Of a DNA stretch of 64,000 bases, positions 1 to 9,249 are shown in pieces. Each line of letters begins with the position of its first letter. The first letter of the stretch is position 1. The DNA is from Fictibacillus phosphorivorans (GTDB lineage Bacteria > Bacillota > Bacilli > Bacillales > Fictibacillaceae). The notes under the pieces were generated by a model. That model was given only the letters and a program-made list of their open reading frames with translations, was not told the DNA's origin and did not search any database. The translations under genes and the position numbers were made by a program. Where the stretch lies: positions 62,001-126,000 of the forward strand of contig NZ_VDZU01000001.1 of assembly GCF_007673525.1 (NCBI RefSeq), in the 5' to 3' direction.

Positions 1-2
1 CA

Positions 3-239
3 CTTTGCCCAGGTTACGTGGACACACCACTTGTTCGTGGTCAGATGGAAGACTTAGCGAAAACAAGAAACGTTTCATTAGATAAAGTACTTGAAGAAGT
101 TATCTACCCATTAGTTCCTCAAAAACGTCTGATGGAAGTAAGCGAGATCGCAGACTATGCGATGTTCCTATCCAGCGACAAAGCGAAAAGTGTAACTGGA
201 CAAGCTATCGTAATCGATGGCGGTTATACTGCTCAATAA
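3..239 (+). CDS. bdhA: 3-hydroxybutyrate dehydrogenase, C-terminal part (5' truncated by window)
   Basis: This is the last 78 codons of a short-chain dehydrogenase; the reading frame is open from base 3. The CPGYVDTPLV stretch follows the catalytic region of the fold, and the tail VTGQAIVIDGGYTAQ is the classical SDR C-terminus. The segment between them (DLAKTRNVSLDKVLEE...IYPLVPQKRL) matches what I know of 3-hydroxybutyrate dehydrogenases, which interconvert 3-hydroxybutyrate and acetoacetate with NAD in polyhydroxybutyrate and ketone-body metabolism. The Rossmann nucleotide-binding part and the Ser-Tyr-Lys catalytic residues lie outside the window. A terminator follows 15 bases after the stop. 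A generic SDR oxidoreductase is the alternative. Confidence 0.8.
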   Translation, partial: LCPGYVDTPLVRGQMEDLAKTRNVSLDKVLEEVIYPLVPQKRLMEVSEIADYAMFLSSDKAKSVTGQAIVIDGGYTAQ

Positions 240-254
240 TTTCAGCTTTTTATA

Positions 255-291
255 AACCTCAGCCGATTTTTGGCTGAGGTTTTCTTTTTGA
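255..291 (+). terminator. Intrinsic terminator after 3-hydroxybutyrate dehydrogenase
   Basis: AACCTCAGCC and GGCTGAGGTT form a 10-bp stem around a GATTTTT-like loop, followed by TTCTTTTTG. It ends the truncated dehydrogenase transcript. Confidence 0.9.
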
Positions 292-364
292 CTGTTGTGG
301 AAGGCGGCCTTTGTTTATCAGGGTTGAGGGTATATAGATAGGGGATAGCAGTGGAACATTGTCG

Positions 365-461
365 ACTCGCCGATATGTAAGGAAAACTCGCCGGATTATG
401 GCCTAAACTCGCCGGAATAATCCTAAAACTTCAGGGATTATTTCTTAAATCTCCTGAATTA
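365..461. repeat. 21-bp periodic array 1 (ACTCGCCGGATTA-like, 5 units)
   Basis: Five related motifs start at 365, 386, 407, 428 and 449, exactly 21 bp apart. The first three read ACTCGCCG(G), the fourth ACTTCAGGGATTA, and the fifth ATCTCCTGAATTA. The array lies between the terminators at 255-291 and 572-612, so no coding role is apparent. The rest of the gap from 292 to 657 holds nothing else I can support; a short open frame at 480-674 has no ribosome binding site and runs into the terminator. Confidence 0.75.
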
Positions 462-571
462 TCTTGATGAATACCCCTTATGGTATCAATTAAAATCACC
501 TATAAGCTACATAAACATCAACTTCTAGCCAAGTTTCAGCTCCAAAAACCATTCAAGCTCTTAAACAAAAT

Positions 572-612
572 GAAAAAACCGACTAAATCATCATTTTTCA
601 GTCGGTTTTGTT
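572..612 (-). terminator. Intrinsic terminator of the bce-like operon
   Basis: AAAACCGACT and AGTCGGTTTT pair around a 15-nt loop. On the minus strand the stem is followed by TTTTTTCATTTTG, so it ends transcription coming from the permease gene 46 bases away. Confidence 0.85.
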
Positions 613-657
613 TACTTTATTCAATTTTGACACTTAGAAAACAAAGCATCCATCAAC

Positions 658-2604
658 CTACAGTGCTTCCCTAACCACTTTCTTATAATAAAGAACAGAC
701 AGCACACCAAAGATTGAATAGAGGACTGTATACATGACCATGACGATGATCATCGGTGTCCAGAGTTCAGCTCCGAACAGGAACCATCCGGATTGTACGG
801 CAAAATAACTATGAAGCAGGCCGACCACGAGTGGAATTCCAAAGTTAAAGAGCTGCTTATACTGAATGCCTTTCAACAGATCACTCTGCGTGTAACCAAG
901 TTTTCGCAGAATCATATAGTTCGGCTTTTCACTTTCTCCCTCGTCCATCTGTTTGAAGTAGAGGATACACCCTGAGGTGACGAGGAAAGTCAGTCCTAAG
1001 AAACCTACGATAAACATCATGAGTCCCATGTTTTTCTTTTGATTCGTGCTGATCTCATGACGGGATTCGTTGTATAGCTTTTTGTACGTTTCAGTTGATT
1101 TAAATAGTTTATCTGCTTTTTCTAATTGTTCCCCATTAATAATGTCAACCCCAATATAGAGGGTGGATTCTTTTTGTACCTTAGGATCAATATCATTTTT
1201 TAACTTTGTAAAAATGGCATCATCAACGATTGCTGTAGGAACCCCTCCAAAGGTGAAATACCAAGATACGGGATAATCATCTTCTAAGCCTACATAACGT
1301 TGAGTGATCGTTTTAGTTTTTCCTTTTATTTTAATTGATCCAGAATTCTTTAAAGGCATAAACTTTTGAAGCAAATCATTATAACCGGTAAAGACCACTT
1401 CATTCTGAGAAACATCCATGCCATCTACTGACTTTTCACTGATCACAGGAAGTGGCATCGCTTTTGGATCGATGACAAGTTCTTCTAAGCTTCGGTCAAT
1501 TAGCTGTGAAGCGTTAACGGTTACTTGAATGACCTCAATTGATTTTTCCGAATACGGAATATTGTTCTTCTTTAAAGCGGCTTGGAACGTATCTGCTGAC
1601 TCTCTATCAATGATTGAGAAATCATGTGGAACGTTATTTGCAGCCGTTTTTTCAGCAGAATAATACGAGATATATGCAAGGCACAACAAAGCGATCGAAA
1701 GCGCTGAAACGGTTGTGATGATCATAAGCAGAAGTGCGTTAGACTTCATACGGAACATGACGGATGCGAGTGACATCACTTCGTTAATGGACAGGTAGCC
1801 ACCTTTTTGCTTTCTCACTAGGTTAAGCAAAAAACTGACAGAGCCTTTGTAAAAGAAGTACGTCCCTAGAATGACGGCAGCCAAAATGAAGATCATTGCT
1901 CCAAATAATTCAGGCATGGTAGTAAAATCGCCGCCGAAAAGTTTGGATGATACGATGTAACCTGTCGCGATCAGAACAAGACCCACGATTCCCATCACCA
2001 TCTCAAAGCGAGATAGTTTTTTCACTGTGATTTCTGTTGATGATGTGACACGGAATAGGGATAGGATGGTCTGCCTTTTAATGAATGTATAGTTCATGAT
2101 CATGATCAACAGATAGATGACTGTGAAAACGATAACCGTTTGTACAAGAGCTAGAGTTGAAAACCGTAGTGATGCGATCGAATCAACACCAGTCGTCTTG
2201 AACAAAACGAGAATCATTAATTTTGAAAACGAGAACCCAGCAAAGATTCCGATCAATAGGGAACCAAAGTAGAGGAATAAGTTTTCGATTGAAAGAATTC
2301 GAAAAATCTTTCCCTTCGTCATTCCGATCAACTGGAACAGCCCAATCTCTTTGCTGCGTCGTTTGATAAAGATGTTGTTCGCGTAAAGTAAAAAGACCGA
2401 TACGATTACAACAAGTAGGATAGAAGCGGCTCGAATCGCGGCTTCACCTTTTACAGAACCTTCAACAGAATCCATAGACGGATCATATTGCAGCGTCACA
2501 AATGCAAAATAAAGCGCTGAACTGAACACTAAAGCAAAAACATATAGGTAATAGTTTCTTAAGTTCTTCTTTAAATTACGGAAGATCAGTTGATTAATGT
2601 TCAT
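658..2604 (-). CDS. BceB-type ABC transporter permease (antimicrobial peptide detoxification/sensing)
   Basis: A 648-residue membrane protein of the size and layout of BceB, PsdB and YxdM: an N-terminal helix, a three-helix FtsX-like block (about 55-190), further helices near 200-310, a large extracellular domain of about 200 residues (about 315-515), and three C-terminal helices. In this family the permease and its ATPase remove peptide antibiotics from lipid II-cycle intermediates and pass flux information to the partner kinase. I chose ATG at 2604, preceded by AGGTGG with 8-nt spacing; an in-frame GTG at 2616 sits on that site. It overlaps the end of the ATPase gene by 11 nt, implying translational coupling. 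The peptide substrate cannot be read from sequence. Confidence 0.9.
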   Translation of the reverse strand: MNINQLIFRNLKKNLRNYYLYVFALVFSSALYFAFVTLQYDPSMDSVEGSVKGEAAIRAASILLVVIVSVFLLYANNIFIKRRSKEIGLFQLIGMTKGKIFRILSIENLFLYFGSLLIGIFAGFSFSKLMILVLFKTTGVDSIASLRFSTLALVQTVIVFTVIYLLIMIMNYTFIKRQTILSLFRVTSSTEITVKKLSRFEMVMGIVGLVLIATGYIVSSKLFGGDFTTMPELFGAMIFILAAVILGTYFFYKGSVSFLLNLVRKQKGGYLSINEVMSLASVMFRMKSNALLLMIITTVSALSIALLCLAYISYYSAEKTAANNVPHDFSIIDRESADTFQAALKKNNIPYSEKSIEVIQVTVNASQLIDRSLEELVIDPKAMPLPVISEKSVDGMDVSQNEVVFTGYNDLLQKFMPLKNSGSIKIKGKTKTITQRYVGLEDDYPVSWYFTFGGVPTAIVDDAIFTKLKNDIDPKVQKESTLYIGVDIINGEQLEKADKLFKSTETYKKLYNESRHEISTNQKKNMGLMMFIVGFLGLTFLVTSGCILYFKQMDEGESEKPNYMILRKLGYTQSDLLKGIQYKQLFNFGIPLVVGLLHSYFAVQSGWFLFGAELWTPMIIVMVMYTVLYSIFGVLSVLYYKKVVREAL

Positions 2605-3355
2605 GCTGAACACCACCTAAAACACCTTGCGTCTTCATAATATCCTTAAAGAAGCTCTGTCGATCCTGTTCTCCTTTCATAAGCTGCGTGTAGATCTGTC
2701 CGTCTTTTATAAAGACCACACGGCTGCAATAGCTGGCTGCTACAGGATCATGCGTTACCATAAGAATCGTCGCTTGTCTGTTCTCGTTAAGAGCGCTTAG
2801 TTTATTGAGAAGGTCAGACGCAGACTTGGAATCGAGAGCACCGGTCGGTTCATCTGCGAAGATGATACTTGGCTCATGAATGAATGCACGCGCCGCAGAT
2901 GTTCGCTGCTTTTGGCCACCTGAGATCTCGTTCGGATATTTATCTTTTATCTCCAAAATACCAAGCTCTGCTGCGACTTGATCGAATTTCTGTTCAGCTT
3001 CCCTTTTCGGTGTTCTGGTTATCGAAAGCGGCAGGAGAATGTTTTCTTTAACCGTTAAAGTATCTAATAGGTTGTAATCCTGAAAGATAAAACCAAGGTT
3101 GTTCTTTCTGAATTCTGCCAGCTGTTTTTCCTTCATAGCTGTCATCTCAAATGAGTTAATATGAATCGTTCCTTCGGTTACTTGATCAATGGAAGAAAGG
3201 ACGTTCAATAACGTTGTTTTACCTGATCCTGATGCTCCCATGATACTGATGAACTCACCTTTTTCAACGGAAAGATCGATGCCTTTTAGGACATGCTGTT
3301 TATTATTTTTATTTCCATAGCTCTTATGAAGCTTAACTGCTTTCAATATACTCAT
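2594..3355 (-). CDS. BceA-type ABC transporter ATP-binding protein
   Basis: A 253-residue ATPase with Walker A GASGSGKT at residues 40-47, a Q-loop in [13 protein letters not shown], signature motif ISGGQKQR, Walker B IIFADEP followed by TGALD, and the switch histidine in MVTHD. This is the MacB/BceA branch that pairs with FtsX-like permeases. The ATG at 3355 is preceded by GAGGGG at good distance; an open frame continues upstream to 3457 but would overlap the kinase gene and lacks a ribosome site. It lies 98 bp after the kinase gene and overlaps the permease gene, completing an RR-HK-ATPase-permease operon. Confidence 0.93.
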   Translation of the reverse strand: MSILKAVKLHKSYGNKNNKQHVLKGIDLSVEKGEFISIMGASGSGKTTLLNVLSSIDQVTEGTIHINSFEMTAMKEKQLAEFRKNNLGFIFQDYNLLDTLTVKENILLPLSITRTPKREAEQKFDQVAAELGILEIKDKYPNEISGGQKQRTSAARAFIHEPSIIFADEPTGALDSKSASDLLNKLSALNENRQATILMVTHDPVAASYCSRVVFIKDGQIYTQLMKGEQDRQSFFKDIMKTQGVLGGVQHEH

Positions 3356-3453
3356 GATCTTATTACCCCTCTCTGATAGTTTCATTATAGAAAGCATTTC
3401 AGCTCTTTTCCTTCTGTTCACATAACAAAACAGAAAAGCATGTGACACTTTCG

Positions 3454-4458
3454 TCACATGCCCATCGTTTGATCGAACTCATTTCTTTTTGGGAAAGCGA
3501 GCGTAACGGTTGTTCCTTCATTTCGCTTTGACTCTACAGAGAGTTTAATATGTAGGGATTCGGCTGCTTTTTTGGCTAAATATAACCCCATGCCGGTGGA
3601 CGCTTGATCCTGATGGTCTGTCGTTGACGTGAACCCTTTATCAAAGATACGAGGCATATCCTTTGTATCAATTCCTCGACCAAAGTCTTGAATCGTTAAA
3701 TAGTTTCTGTCGTTCATGCAATAGCTGTTAATAATGATTTCTGAAGAATGACTGTATTTCACAGCATTCGTTAAAATCTGACGAATAATAAAAGCTAGCC
3801 ATTTCGCATCGCTTAAGACATGAGTGACTTCAAGGTTAAAATCAAAGCCGATTCCTTTTTGAATGCACCACGTCTGAAGCGTTTTTAGTTCGGAAAAAAG
3901 TAACGTCTCAAGATCAGTCACTTCCATATAAAGATCGTTCTTAATAAAAGGAATCCTCTTTTGATGAAGCTGCTGATCAAGCAGAAGGTGGATGCGAAGC
4001 CACTCGTAGGTTAAGTCTCCTTTAAGAGGAGTATCGTCCATGCGCTGTATCATAAGGTGCATCGCTGTCAGCGGCGTTTTCACCTCATGAATCCAAGCGA
4101 GGAGATCGTCCTTTTCCTGTTCGATAAGTAAACGGTTCTCAGAAGCGGTTTGTTTTAAATGCTTCGTTTGTTCGATGATACTGTTTTCAACGATTTTCTC
4201 AAAAGGTGAAGAAGCTGATGACATATTAGAAAGGTCAAAGTCATTTTCCCTTTCCTCAAGCTGGTGAAAGAAGTCTGTTTCCTTTTGATACCGATAGATA
4301 AGAAAGATAACAAAGACGATTAATGAGACGAACACGATATAGCCAACAGCAGAAAGGGGAATCGATGGATCGAGATAGGCGATCAAAAGGAAGATAATCT
4401 GCTGCAATAAAAATAAAAAAATCCAGCTGACGCGTTCGATCAAATAGCGTTTGATCAT
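3454..4458 (-). CDS. BceS-type intramembrane-sensing histidine kinase
   Basis: A 334-residue kinase with two N-terminal membrane helices (about 10-28 and 36-55) joined by a very short outside loop, so it has no extracellular sensor domain. That is the mark of Bce-type kinases, which take their signal from the partner transporter. The phosphorylated histidine is H124 in WIHEVKTPL; the ATPase domain shows an N-box (TNAVKYS), DFGRGI and GMGLYLAK. The start overlaps the regulator stop as ATGA (4455-4458). It should phosphorylate the neighbouring response regulator. Confidence 0.92.
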   Translation of the reverse strand: MIKRYLIERVSWIFLFLLQQIIFLLIAYLDPSIPLSAVGYIVFVSLIVFVIFLIYRYQKETDFFHQLEERENDFDLSNMSSASSPFEKIVENSIIEQTKHLKQTASENRLLIEQEKDDLLAWIHEVKTPLTAMHLMIQRMDDTPLKGDLTYEWLRIHLLLDQQLHQKRIPFIKNDLYMEVTDLETLLFSELKTLQTWCIQKGIGFDFNLEVTHVLSDAKWLAFIIRQILTNAVKYSHSSEIIINSYCMNDRNYLTIQDFGRGIDTKDMPRIFDKGFTSTTDHQDQASTGMGLYLAKKAAESLHIKLSVESKRNEGTTVTLAFPKRNEFDQTMGM

Positions 4459-5144
4459 ACAGAATCCTCTTCTATTGCACGATAGCCTTGTCCCACTTTC
4501 GTCTCGATAAATTGTCCGAGTTCGATTTCCTCTAGACGTTTTCTTAATCGATTCACATTCACGGTGAGGGTATTGTCACTAATGAATTTTTTATCATCCC
4601 ATAAGCTGTTGATGAGATTGTCGCGACTTACGATTTTATTCTTTTGCTCGATCAGAAGTTTAAGAATAAACACTTCATTCTTAGTCAGTTCAACTGAACC
4701 CTTCTCGTTTGTTACGATATTCTTTTCATAATCAATTTGAGCGCCGCACCACGTTTTAAGACTAACAGTGTCTGTATTGTAATTATAAACACGCCTGAGA
4801 ATCGCATGAATCTTTGCGATCAATACTTCAAAATGAAACGGTTTTTGAACAAAGTCGTCTGCACCGAGCTGCATGGAGAGGACCATATCGCTCGGATGAT
4901 CACGCGAAGATAAAAAGATGATCGGTACGTTAGAATGCGATCTAATATTTCGGCACCAATGAAACCCATCAAACTTTGGCAGCTGAATATCAATTACAAC
5001 GAGATCAGGTTTAATCTCTGTAAATTCCTGCATCACCCGTCCAAAGTCATTAATGCCATACACCTCATACGACCATTGAGACAATCGTTCCTTGATCTCG
5101 CTGAATAGTGTCGCATCATCTTCAATAAGCAAAATTTTAAACAT
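4455..5144 (-). CDS. BceR-type OmpR-family response regulator
   Basis: A 229-residue response regulator. The receiver domain (about 1-115) has acidic residues at IEDD, the phospho-acceptor D52 in VVIDIQLP, and the conserved lysine K101 in QKPF. A winged-helix DNA-binding domain (about 130-225) contains the recognition region SDNTLTVNVNRLRKRLEE. I chose ATG at 5144, five bases after GGTGAT; a TTG one codon upstream is the alternative. It is the first gene of the module, and by analogy with BceRS would switch on its own transporter genes. I could not identify a certain operator. Confidence 0.92.
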   Translation of the reverse strand: MFKILLIEDDATLFSEIKERLSQWSYEVYGINDFGRVMQEFTEIKPDLVVIDIQLPKFDGFHWCRNIRSHSNVPIIFLSSRDHPSDMVLSMQLGADDFVQKPFHFEVLIAKIHAILRRVYNYNTDTVSLKTWCGAQIDYEKNIVTNEKGSVELTKNEVFILKLLIEQKNKIVSRDNLINSLWDDKKFISDNTLTVNVNRLRKRLEEIELGQFIETKVGQGYRAIEEDSV

Positions 5145-5262
5145 CAATTATCACCACATCATATTTGATATGTTTTTTAGTGTATAGCAAAACTTGGATA
5201 TTTTCTAGGATGTGCATTTTTTTTACGTCACAACCGACTAATCTAATAAAAGTCGCTAACTA

Positions 5263-5288
5263 AAAAAGATGCCTAATCTAGGCACCTT
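5263..5288 (-). terminator. Intrinsic terminator of the VOC gene
   Basis: On the minus strand GGTGCCTA and TAGGCATC pair around GAT, followed by TTTTTTAG. It sits 10 bases past the stop of the gene at 5298-5684. Confidence 0.85.
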
Positions 5289-5297
5289 TCTGAAAAC

Positions 5298-5684
5298 TTA
5301 TGATGTTACAACCTCACTTATCAAAGCTTGGGTATTTCCTTCTGAATCCTTAAAGAATACCATCCAAGTTTCCGTACTCTCCATCTTAGCGACGATATGA
5401 GGGGAGTCTAGGAAGGTTATCTCTTTGTTCTTAAGTTCTTTATAAGCTTCTGTTATGTTTTCTACTTGAAAGTATATAACCGAGCTAGCTCCTGCAAATT
5501 CTTCTTTTTCAGGAAGGCTGAGAAGTAATCTTAGACCATTACAATCAAAAAAAGCCATATTTTCGGTACTGAAAAGAAGTTGTAAACCTAATACATCCTT
5601 ATAAAAGTGAATTGAGCGCTTGATATCTAGAACGGGTACTGCAATTTGTCCAATTCTTTGAATGACATCAGTCTGAATCGTCAT
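5298..5684 (-). CDS. VOC (glyoxalase/bleomycin-resistance) family protein
   Basis: A 128-residue single-module vicinal-oxygen-chelate protein with two beta-alpha-beta-beta-beta units: RIGQIAVPVLDIKRSIHFYK opens the first, and FFKDSEGNTQALISE closes the second. Members bind metal and act as dioxygenases, lyases, isomerases or drug-binding proteins; the substrate here is unknown. The ATG at 5684 follows GGGAGAG at 6 nt. The divergence from common GLOD4-like members is not obvious, so only the superfamily is claimed. It lies just downstream of the AraC-type regulator on the same strand and may be co-expressed with it. Confidence 0.85.
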   Translation of the reverse strand: MTIQTDVIQRIGQIAVPVLDIKRSIHFYKDVLGLQLLFSTENMAFFDCNGLRLLLSLPEKEEFAGASSVIYFQVENITEAYKELKNKEITFLDSPHIVAKMESTETWMVFFKDSEGNTQALISEVVTS

Positions 5685-5731
5685 GTGAATCTCTCCCTTA
5701 TCATTTTCTCCATCATAAACAGTAATAAAAG

Positions 5732-6598
5732 CTATTTCTTATCCGATATCACCTTTTTTCGATATTGAAGGGGAGAGAAACCTATATGTTGTTTAAATAA
5801 TCTGCTGAATGAAACAGGGTTATTCAAGCCAATTTCATAGGTAATGTCAGTCATGGAGTATTCTGTAGTCTTGAGTAACGTAATTGCTTTTGCGATTCTT
5901 AACTCAGCAATATGCTGAAAAGGTGTTTTTTTGTAGATGGTTGAGTAATTTCTTAACAGGTGATTAGGAGATAAGCATGAGATTGCTGCAATCTCATCAA
6001 GCGTAAGTTGTTTATCATAAAAGGCTCTTATGTATTCATTTGCGATGTTGACTCGTTTATAAATTTCTTCGCGTGTAGATTTTCGGACTAAATCTAGCCG
6101 ATCGATTTCTTTGAAGGTTTTCATCTGTTCTCTTAATAGAGCAGTCATAATGGAATGAAATTGTTCATCTAATAAGCTTGAATCATTTTGGAATTGATTT
6201 GTATTGTATTTTAAAAGATTCATTTGGTGAGTTAGTACGGGACTCTGTGCATACGTCTTTTCAAAAAATGAAGAAGGTGTATGATGACTAAAAGGATCAT
6301 CTACTAGTTGATGATTGGACGCTGACAGGTTACGAAATACATCGTTTGCAAAATCTTCTTGGAAAAAGACACAGAATGATTCTACTTCTTTTTGTTCGTC
6401 TATGGTTATGGTGTAAGGACCTTGATTGAGTAGCAGATAACTTCCTTCTTCAACAACAAAATATCCTCGATTCGTTTTGTAGTAAGCTTTTCCGTTCGAA
6501 AAGGTTTTAATAGAGAGAAGTCCAGTGCCGTCCCAGTGAAACTGAGCGCTCTTTGCATGGAGGATGTAATTTGATTTGTGTTTGTTTTTTTCTGCCAT
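5732..6598 (-). CDS. AraC-family transcriptional regulator with cupin-like sensor domain
   Basis: A 288-residue regulator. The N-terminal part (about 1-150) looks like the beta-rich AraC ligand domain (FVVEEGSYLLLNQGPYTITID), and the C-terminal 100 residues hold two helix-turn-helix motifs: LTLDEIAAISCLSPNHLLRN and MTDITYEIGLNNPVSFSRLF, ending in the typical GFSPLQYRK. ATG at 6598 is preceded by AGGAG at 7 nt; an in-frame upstream start at 6646 lacks a site. The gene points toward the VOC gene 47 bases downstream, a plausible but unproven target. The inducer is unknown. Confidence 0.9.
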   Translation of the reverse strand: MAEKNKHKSNYILHAKSAQFHWDGTGLLSIKTFSNGKAYYKTNRGYFVVEEGSYLLLNQGPYTITIDEQKEVESFCVFFQEDFANDVFRNLSASNHQLVDDPFSHHTPSSFFEKTYAQSPVLTHQMNLLKYNTNQFQNDSSLLDEQFHSIMTALLREQMKTFKEIDRLDLVRKSTREEIYKRVNIANEYIRAFYDKQLTLDEIAAISCLSPNHLLRNYSTIYKKTPFQHIAELRIAKAITLLKTTEYSMTDITYEIGLNNPVSFSRLFKQHIGFSPLQYRKKVISDKK

Positions 6599-6756
6599 AT
6601 GATGACTCCTAAAAGAGATAGTTATAGGAAAATTATACCTTATCATTAAAGGTCTACGAGAGGATTTTTAATCAATGTTCCACATGAAACAATAAATAAT
6701 GGCAGAATTCATGTTAAAGTAAATATATGGAATTAATGTGAGGGCGGGATAATTTA

Positions 6757-7158
6757 ATGAAGAATAATACAATTACAATGCTATTTCTTATATTCCTATT
6801 GTTAACAGGGTGTAGAAGAGTAACTCATAATACTGACTTGGAAAAATCCATTCGATCTATTGTAAAAGATAAAAATAAAGTTGAAATAAACATAAAATCT
6901 CTAACAAATTTTGATTGGGACAAAGGATATTTATTTCCACCATATACAGCAGAAGAAAGTATGGAGAAACAAATGGGCGTAAATTTTAAAGACCGAAGTA
7001 ATATTTATAGTAGAGATGACATCTATCTATTAGTTTTTCTTAATAATGACGAGGTTGTGCAGTATGTGGAGATAAATCGTTACCAATCGGATTTTTCCAT
7101 TGGTGATAATCAATATATATCTCCATCAAGTTCTTCAATAAAAATAAAGAGACCTTGA
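6757..7158 (+). CDS. Putative lipoprotein, unknown function
   Basis: A 133-residue protein with a short basic start, a hydrophobic stretch and a lipobox LLTGC ending at Cys19, so it should be exported and lipid-anchored on the outer face of the membrane. The mature part is hydrophilic, has no motif I recognise, and is AT-rich compared with neighbours, which hints at recent gain or weak constraint. GAGGGCGGG precedes the ATG. It stands alone and is followed by a strong terminator. Confidence 0.75.
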   Translation: MKNNTITMLFLIFLLLTGCRRVTHNTDLEKSIRSIVKDKNKVEINIKSLTNFDWDKGYLFPPYTAEESMEKQMGVNFKDRSNIYSRDDIYLLVFLNNDEVVQYVEINRYQSDFSIGDNQYISPSSSSIKIKRP

Positions 7159-7177
7159 ATGAATACTGCAAAAAAAA

Positions 7178-7208
7178 GCCCGCAACGAGATTTGTTGCGG
7201 TTTTTTTT
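7178..7208 (+). terminator. Intrinsic terminator of the lipoprotein gene
   Basis: CCGCAAC and GTTGCGG form a 7-bp stem (7180-7200) followed by eight T residues. Confidence 0.92.
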
Positions 7209-7230
7209 CGTGTCTGTGCTGGGAATCTAC

Positions 7231-7728
7231 TTAACCTATCTTCGCACCCTCAAACCGAGTGGCGATTGGATTTACTTCTATTTCAATCGTTGCGCCTGAT
7301 GGGCTCGAAGCGACTACTTGAACTTCATCGCCTCTTCTTAACTCGAGAAGTGATGAAGTAGCGACGATCGCATTTGGAGATGTAATCGTTTCTTGATTTC
7401 CTGCGACGATCTCACCATTAACGCGGATGCCAACGAACGCAGAATACGGTGTTCCTGTATAAATTGGCAAAAAGATACTCGCTGTGAACGTATAAATGCC
7501 GTTGCTCTTTGGAACAAACGTTGATGTATCTGGATTATATTCGTTATTGCTATCAAAAACTTCTACGGGATAGATCACTTGATTTGGTGTGGAGCCTAAA
7601 ATAAATTGAAACAGATCTTTAACTGCTTTAAATGCGGAAACTTTTTGGCAAGGCTGAATCTTTCTATGCTTGCACTCACAATCTCGTTTCATATGTGCGT
7701 ACGGATTTTGATCATAGTGGTCGTACAT
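7231..7728 (-). CDS. C1q/TNF-like domain protein, probable spore-surface protein
   Basis: A 165-residue protein. The N-terminus is rich in Tyr, His and Cys (YDHYDQNPYAHMKRDCECKH), as in many spore coat proteins. Residues about 45-165 resemble the C1q-like jelly roll of Bacillus exosporium and collagen-like proteins: NGIYTFTASIFLPIY, SAFVGIRVNGE and the terminal strand IEIEVNPIATRFEGAKIG. There is no collagen repeat and no signal peptide, which fits assembly on the forespore from the mother cell. ATG at 7728 follows AGGAGGG. The neighbouring oxalate decarboxylase is a family also found in spore coats. The fold call is from pattern recognition only. Confidence 0.65.
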   Translation of the reverse strand: MYDHYDQNPYAHMKRDCECKHRKIQPCQKVSAFKAVKDLFQFILGSTPNQVIYPVEVFDSNNEYNPDTSTFVPKSNGIYTFTASIFLPIYTGTPYSAFVGIRVNGEIVAGNQETITSPNAIVATSSLLELRRGDEVQVVASSPSGATIEIEVNPIATRFEGAKIG

Positions 7729-7867
7729 ACAAACTTTCCCTCCTATTTTCACTCTAATCTAGAAACTAGTTCAGAGAATAATCTAATAGATTATTACTAG
7801 TAGATTATGCGGACAAGTTGTAAGTGGTGTATATAAATAGTGTAGGGGAAGGTGTTTTACTAGAAAG

Positions 7868-7901
7868 AATAAAAGAAAGCGATCAGAGAGTCCTAATCGC
7901 T
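7868..7901 (-). terminator. Probable terminator of the oxalate decarboxylase gene
   Basis: On the minus strand AGCGAT and ATCGCT pair around a partly paired loop, followed by TTCTTTTATTC. The stem is short, so this is a moderate call. Confidence 0.5.
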
Positions 7902-7928
7902 GTTAAGGGTGTCGTCGTGTACTTCTAG

Positions 7929-9107
7929 CTAATCATATTTCACTACGGGCCATTTTTCTTTTCGAAGGGAATTCATGAGTTCAGGACTAGCGTTTACGTT
8001 CGTCTGCACGATTTCTTTAGGCGTTAAGGCCATCCATTGGTTTAAGGACACATCTGCAAAACGGTCACTTTTGAACATTTCTAAAAACCATAAACTCTTA
8101 TTTCCGGTATTCTGCACATAATGCCCAAATGCAAACGGGACATATCCCACATCACCAGCTCTTACGTCAAACGTTCGTGCCGTTCCATTTCCAGCGAATG
8201 CGGTCATCCGCCCTTGACCAGCTAAATAATATTGCCACTCATCATTATTCGGATGCCAATGCAACTCTCTCATTCCGCCAGGTTTTATTTCTACTAAAGC
8301 GGCAGCAATTCTCTGTGAGATCGGAAAATTAGTAGAGTCAACAATGCGTACGGTACCACCGGGTGTAACGAGCGGTTTCTGGGCCATTAAGCGGTGCGTG
8401 AAGCTTAATGGTACCGTTCCATATGGATCAGGTACGGCTTGTGTTTCAATCGGACCGGGAACGGTAGACTGATAAATATAACGTTGTTCAGTCGGAATGT
8501 TGGCAAACGCACTCTCCGGTATACCAAAGTTTGCTGAAAGAACTTCTTTCGGTGTATGTGCAAACCAATCTGAAATAGAGAATGTGCTCAGATCGGAAAA
8601 GTTCCCATCATCAAATACGAGTAAAAACTCACAGCCTTCTTCAAGCCCTTGAATTGAGTGAGGAATGCCAGGAGGAAAGTACCAAAGATCACCTTCACCC
8701 ACATCGGCGATAAAATTTCTGCCGTTTTGATCAACCGAGGTAATCCGTGCACGGCCTAAAATCATATAAGCCCATTCCGCTTCTTGGTGCCAATGCAGCT
8801 CTCTCACACCGCCTGGGGTAAGACGCATATTCACTCCGGCAAGGGTCTTGGCGACGGGAAGCTCACGAACCGTAATTTCTCTCGACCAGCCCCCAAAATT
8901 TAATTGCATATGAGTATCAGAATAGGAAAAGCGCAAATTCGGGACAGTTCCCGCATCTGTTGCAGGAGAAACTAGCATATCCGGATTTTGTATATCACGC
9001 ATAATGTCGCGAGGTCCTAAGTCGGTAGCACCCGCACCATCACTGCGAATTGGTTGCGGAATCTGCATTGGTCTTCGTTGCTGTTGATCTTTATTGTTCT
9101 TATCCAT
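7929..9107 (-). CDS. Bicupin oxalate decarboxylase (OxdC/OxdD family) with variant lid
   Basis: A 392-residue two-cupin protein that should convert oxalate to formate and CO2 with manganese. Cupin 1 has metal ligands H105, H107, E111 and H150 ([11 protein letters not shown]...GIPHS); cupin 2 has H283, H285, E290 and H329. Arginines R102 and R280 and the C-terminal-lobe E343 match the family. The mobile lid over site 1, known as SENST in B. subtilis OxdC, reads S171-D-L-S-T here, so the catalytic Glu is Asp and Asn is Leu. No signal peptide; family member OxdD is a spore coat protein. ATG at 9107 follows GAGGAG. Confidence 0.9.
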   Translation of the reverse strand: MDKNNKDQQQRRPMQIPQPIRSDGAGATDLGPRDIMRDIQNPDMLVSPATDAGTVPNLRFSYSDTHMQLNFGGWSREITVRELPVAKTLAGVNMRLTPGGVRELHWHQEAEWAYMILGRARITSVDQNGRNFIADVGEGDLWYFPPGIPHSIQGLEEGCEFLLVFDDGNFSDLSTFSISDWFAHTPKEVLSANFGIPESAFANIPTEQRYIYQSTVPGPIETQAVPDPYGTVPLSFTHRLMAQKPLVTPGGTVRIVDSTNFPISQRIAAALVEIKPGGMRELHWHPNNDEWQYYLAGQGRMTAFAGNGTARTFDVRAGDVGYVPFAFGHYVQNTGNKSLWFLEMFKSDRFADVSLNQWMALTPKEIVQTNVNASPELMNSLRKEKWPVVKYD

Positions 9108-9212
9108 GTGATGAGCTCCTCTCTTATAGAAGGTTCAAACGTCATCTATGTATGCATATGGAGCGGACATCTTGAACATGCAGATTTCTTGAGAAGGAGC
9201 CACACAAAGAAA

Positions 9213-9249
9213 AAACACCTAAAAAGCCTACGGCAGCTTAAAGGTGTTT
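9213..9249 (-). terminator. Intrinsic terminator of the DUF817 gene
   Basis: On the minus strand AAACACCTTTAAGC pairs with GCTTTTTAGGTGTTT (one bulge), followed by TTTC. The stem begins inside the last codons of the DUF817 gene. Confidence 0.8.

Noticed and set aside
480..674. 64-codon open frame before the bce-like operon end
   Set aside because: It crosses the terminator and overlaps the permease end; no ribosome site.
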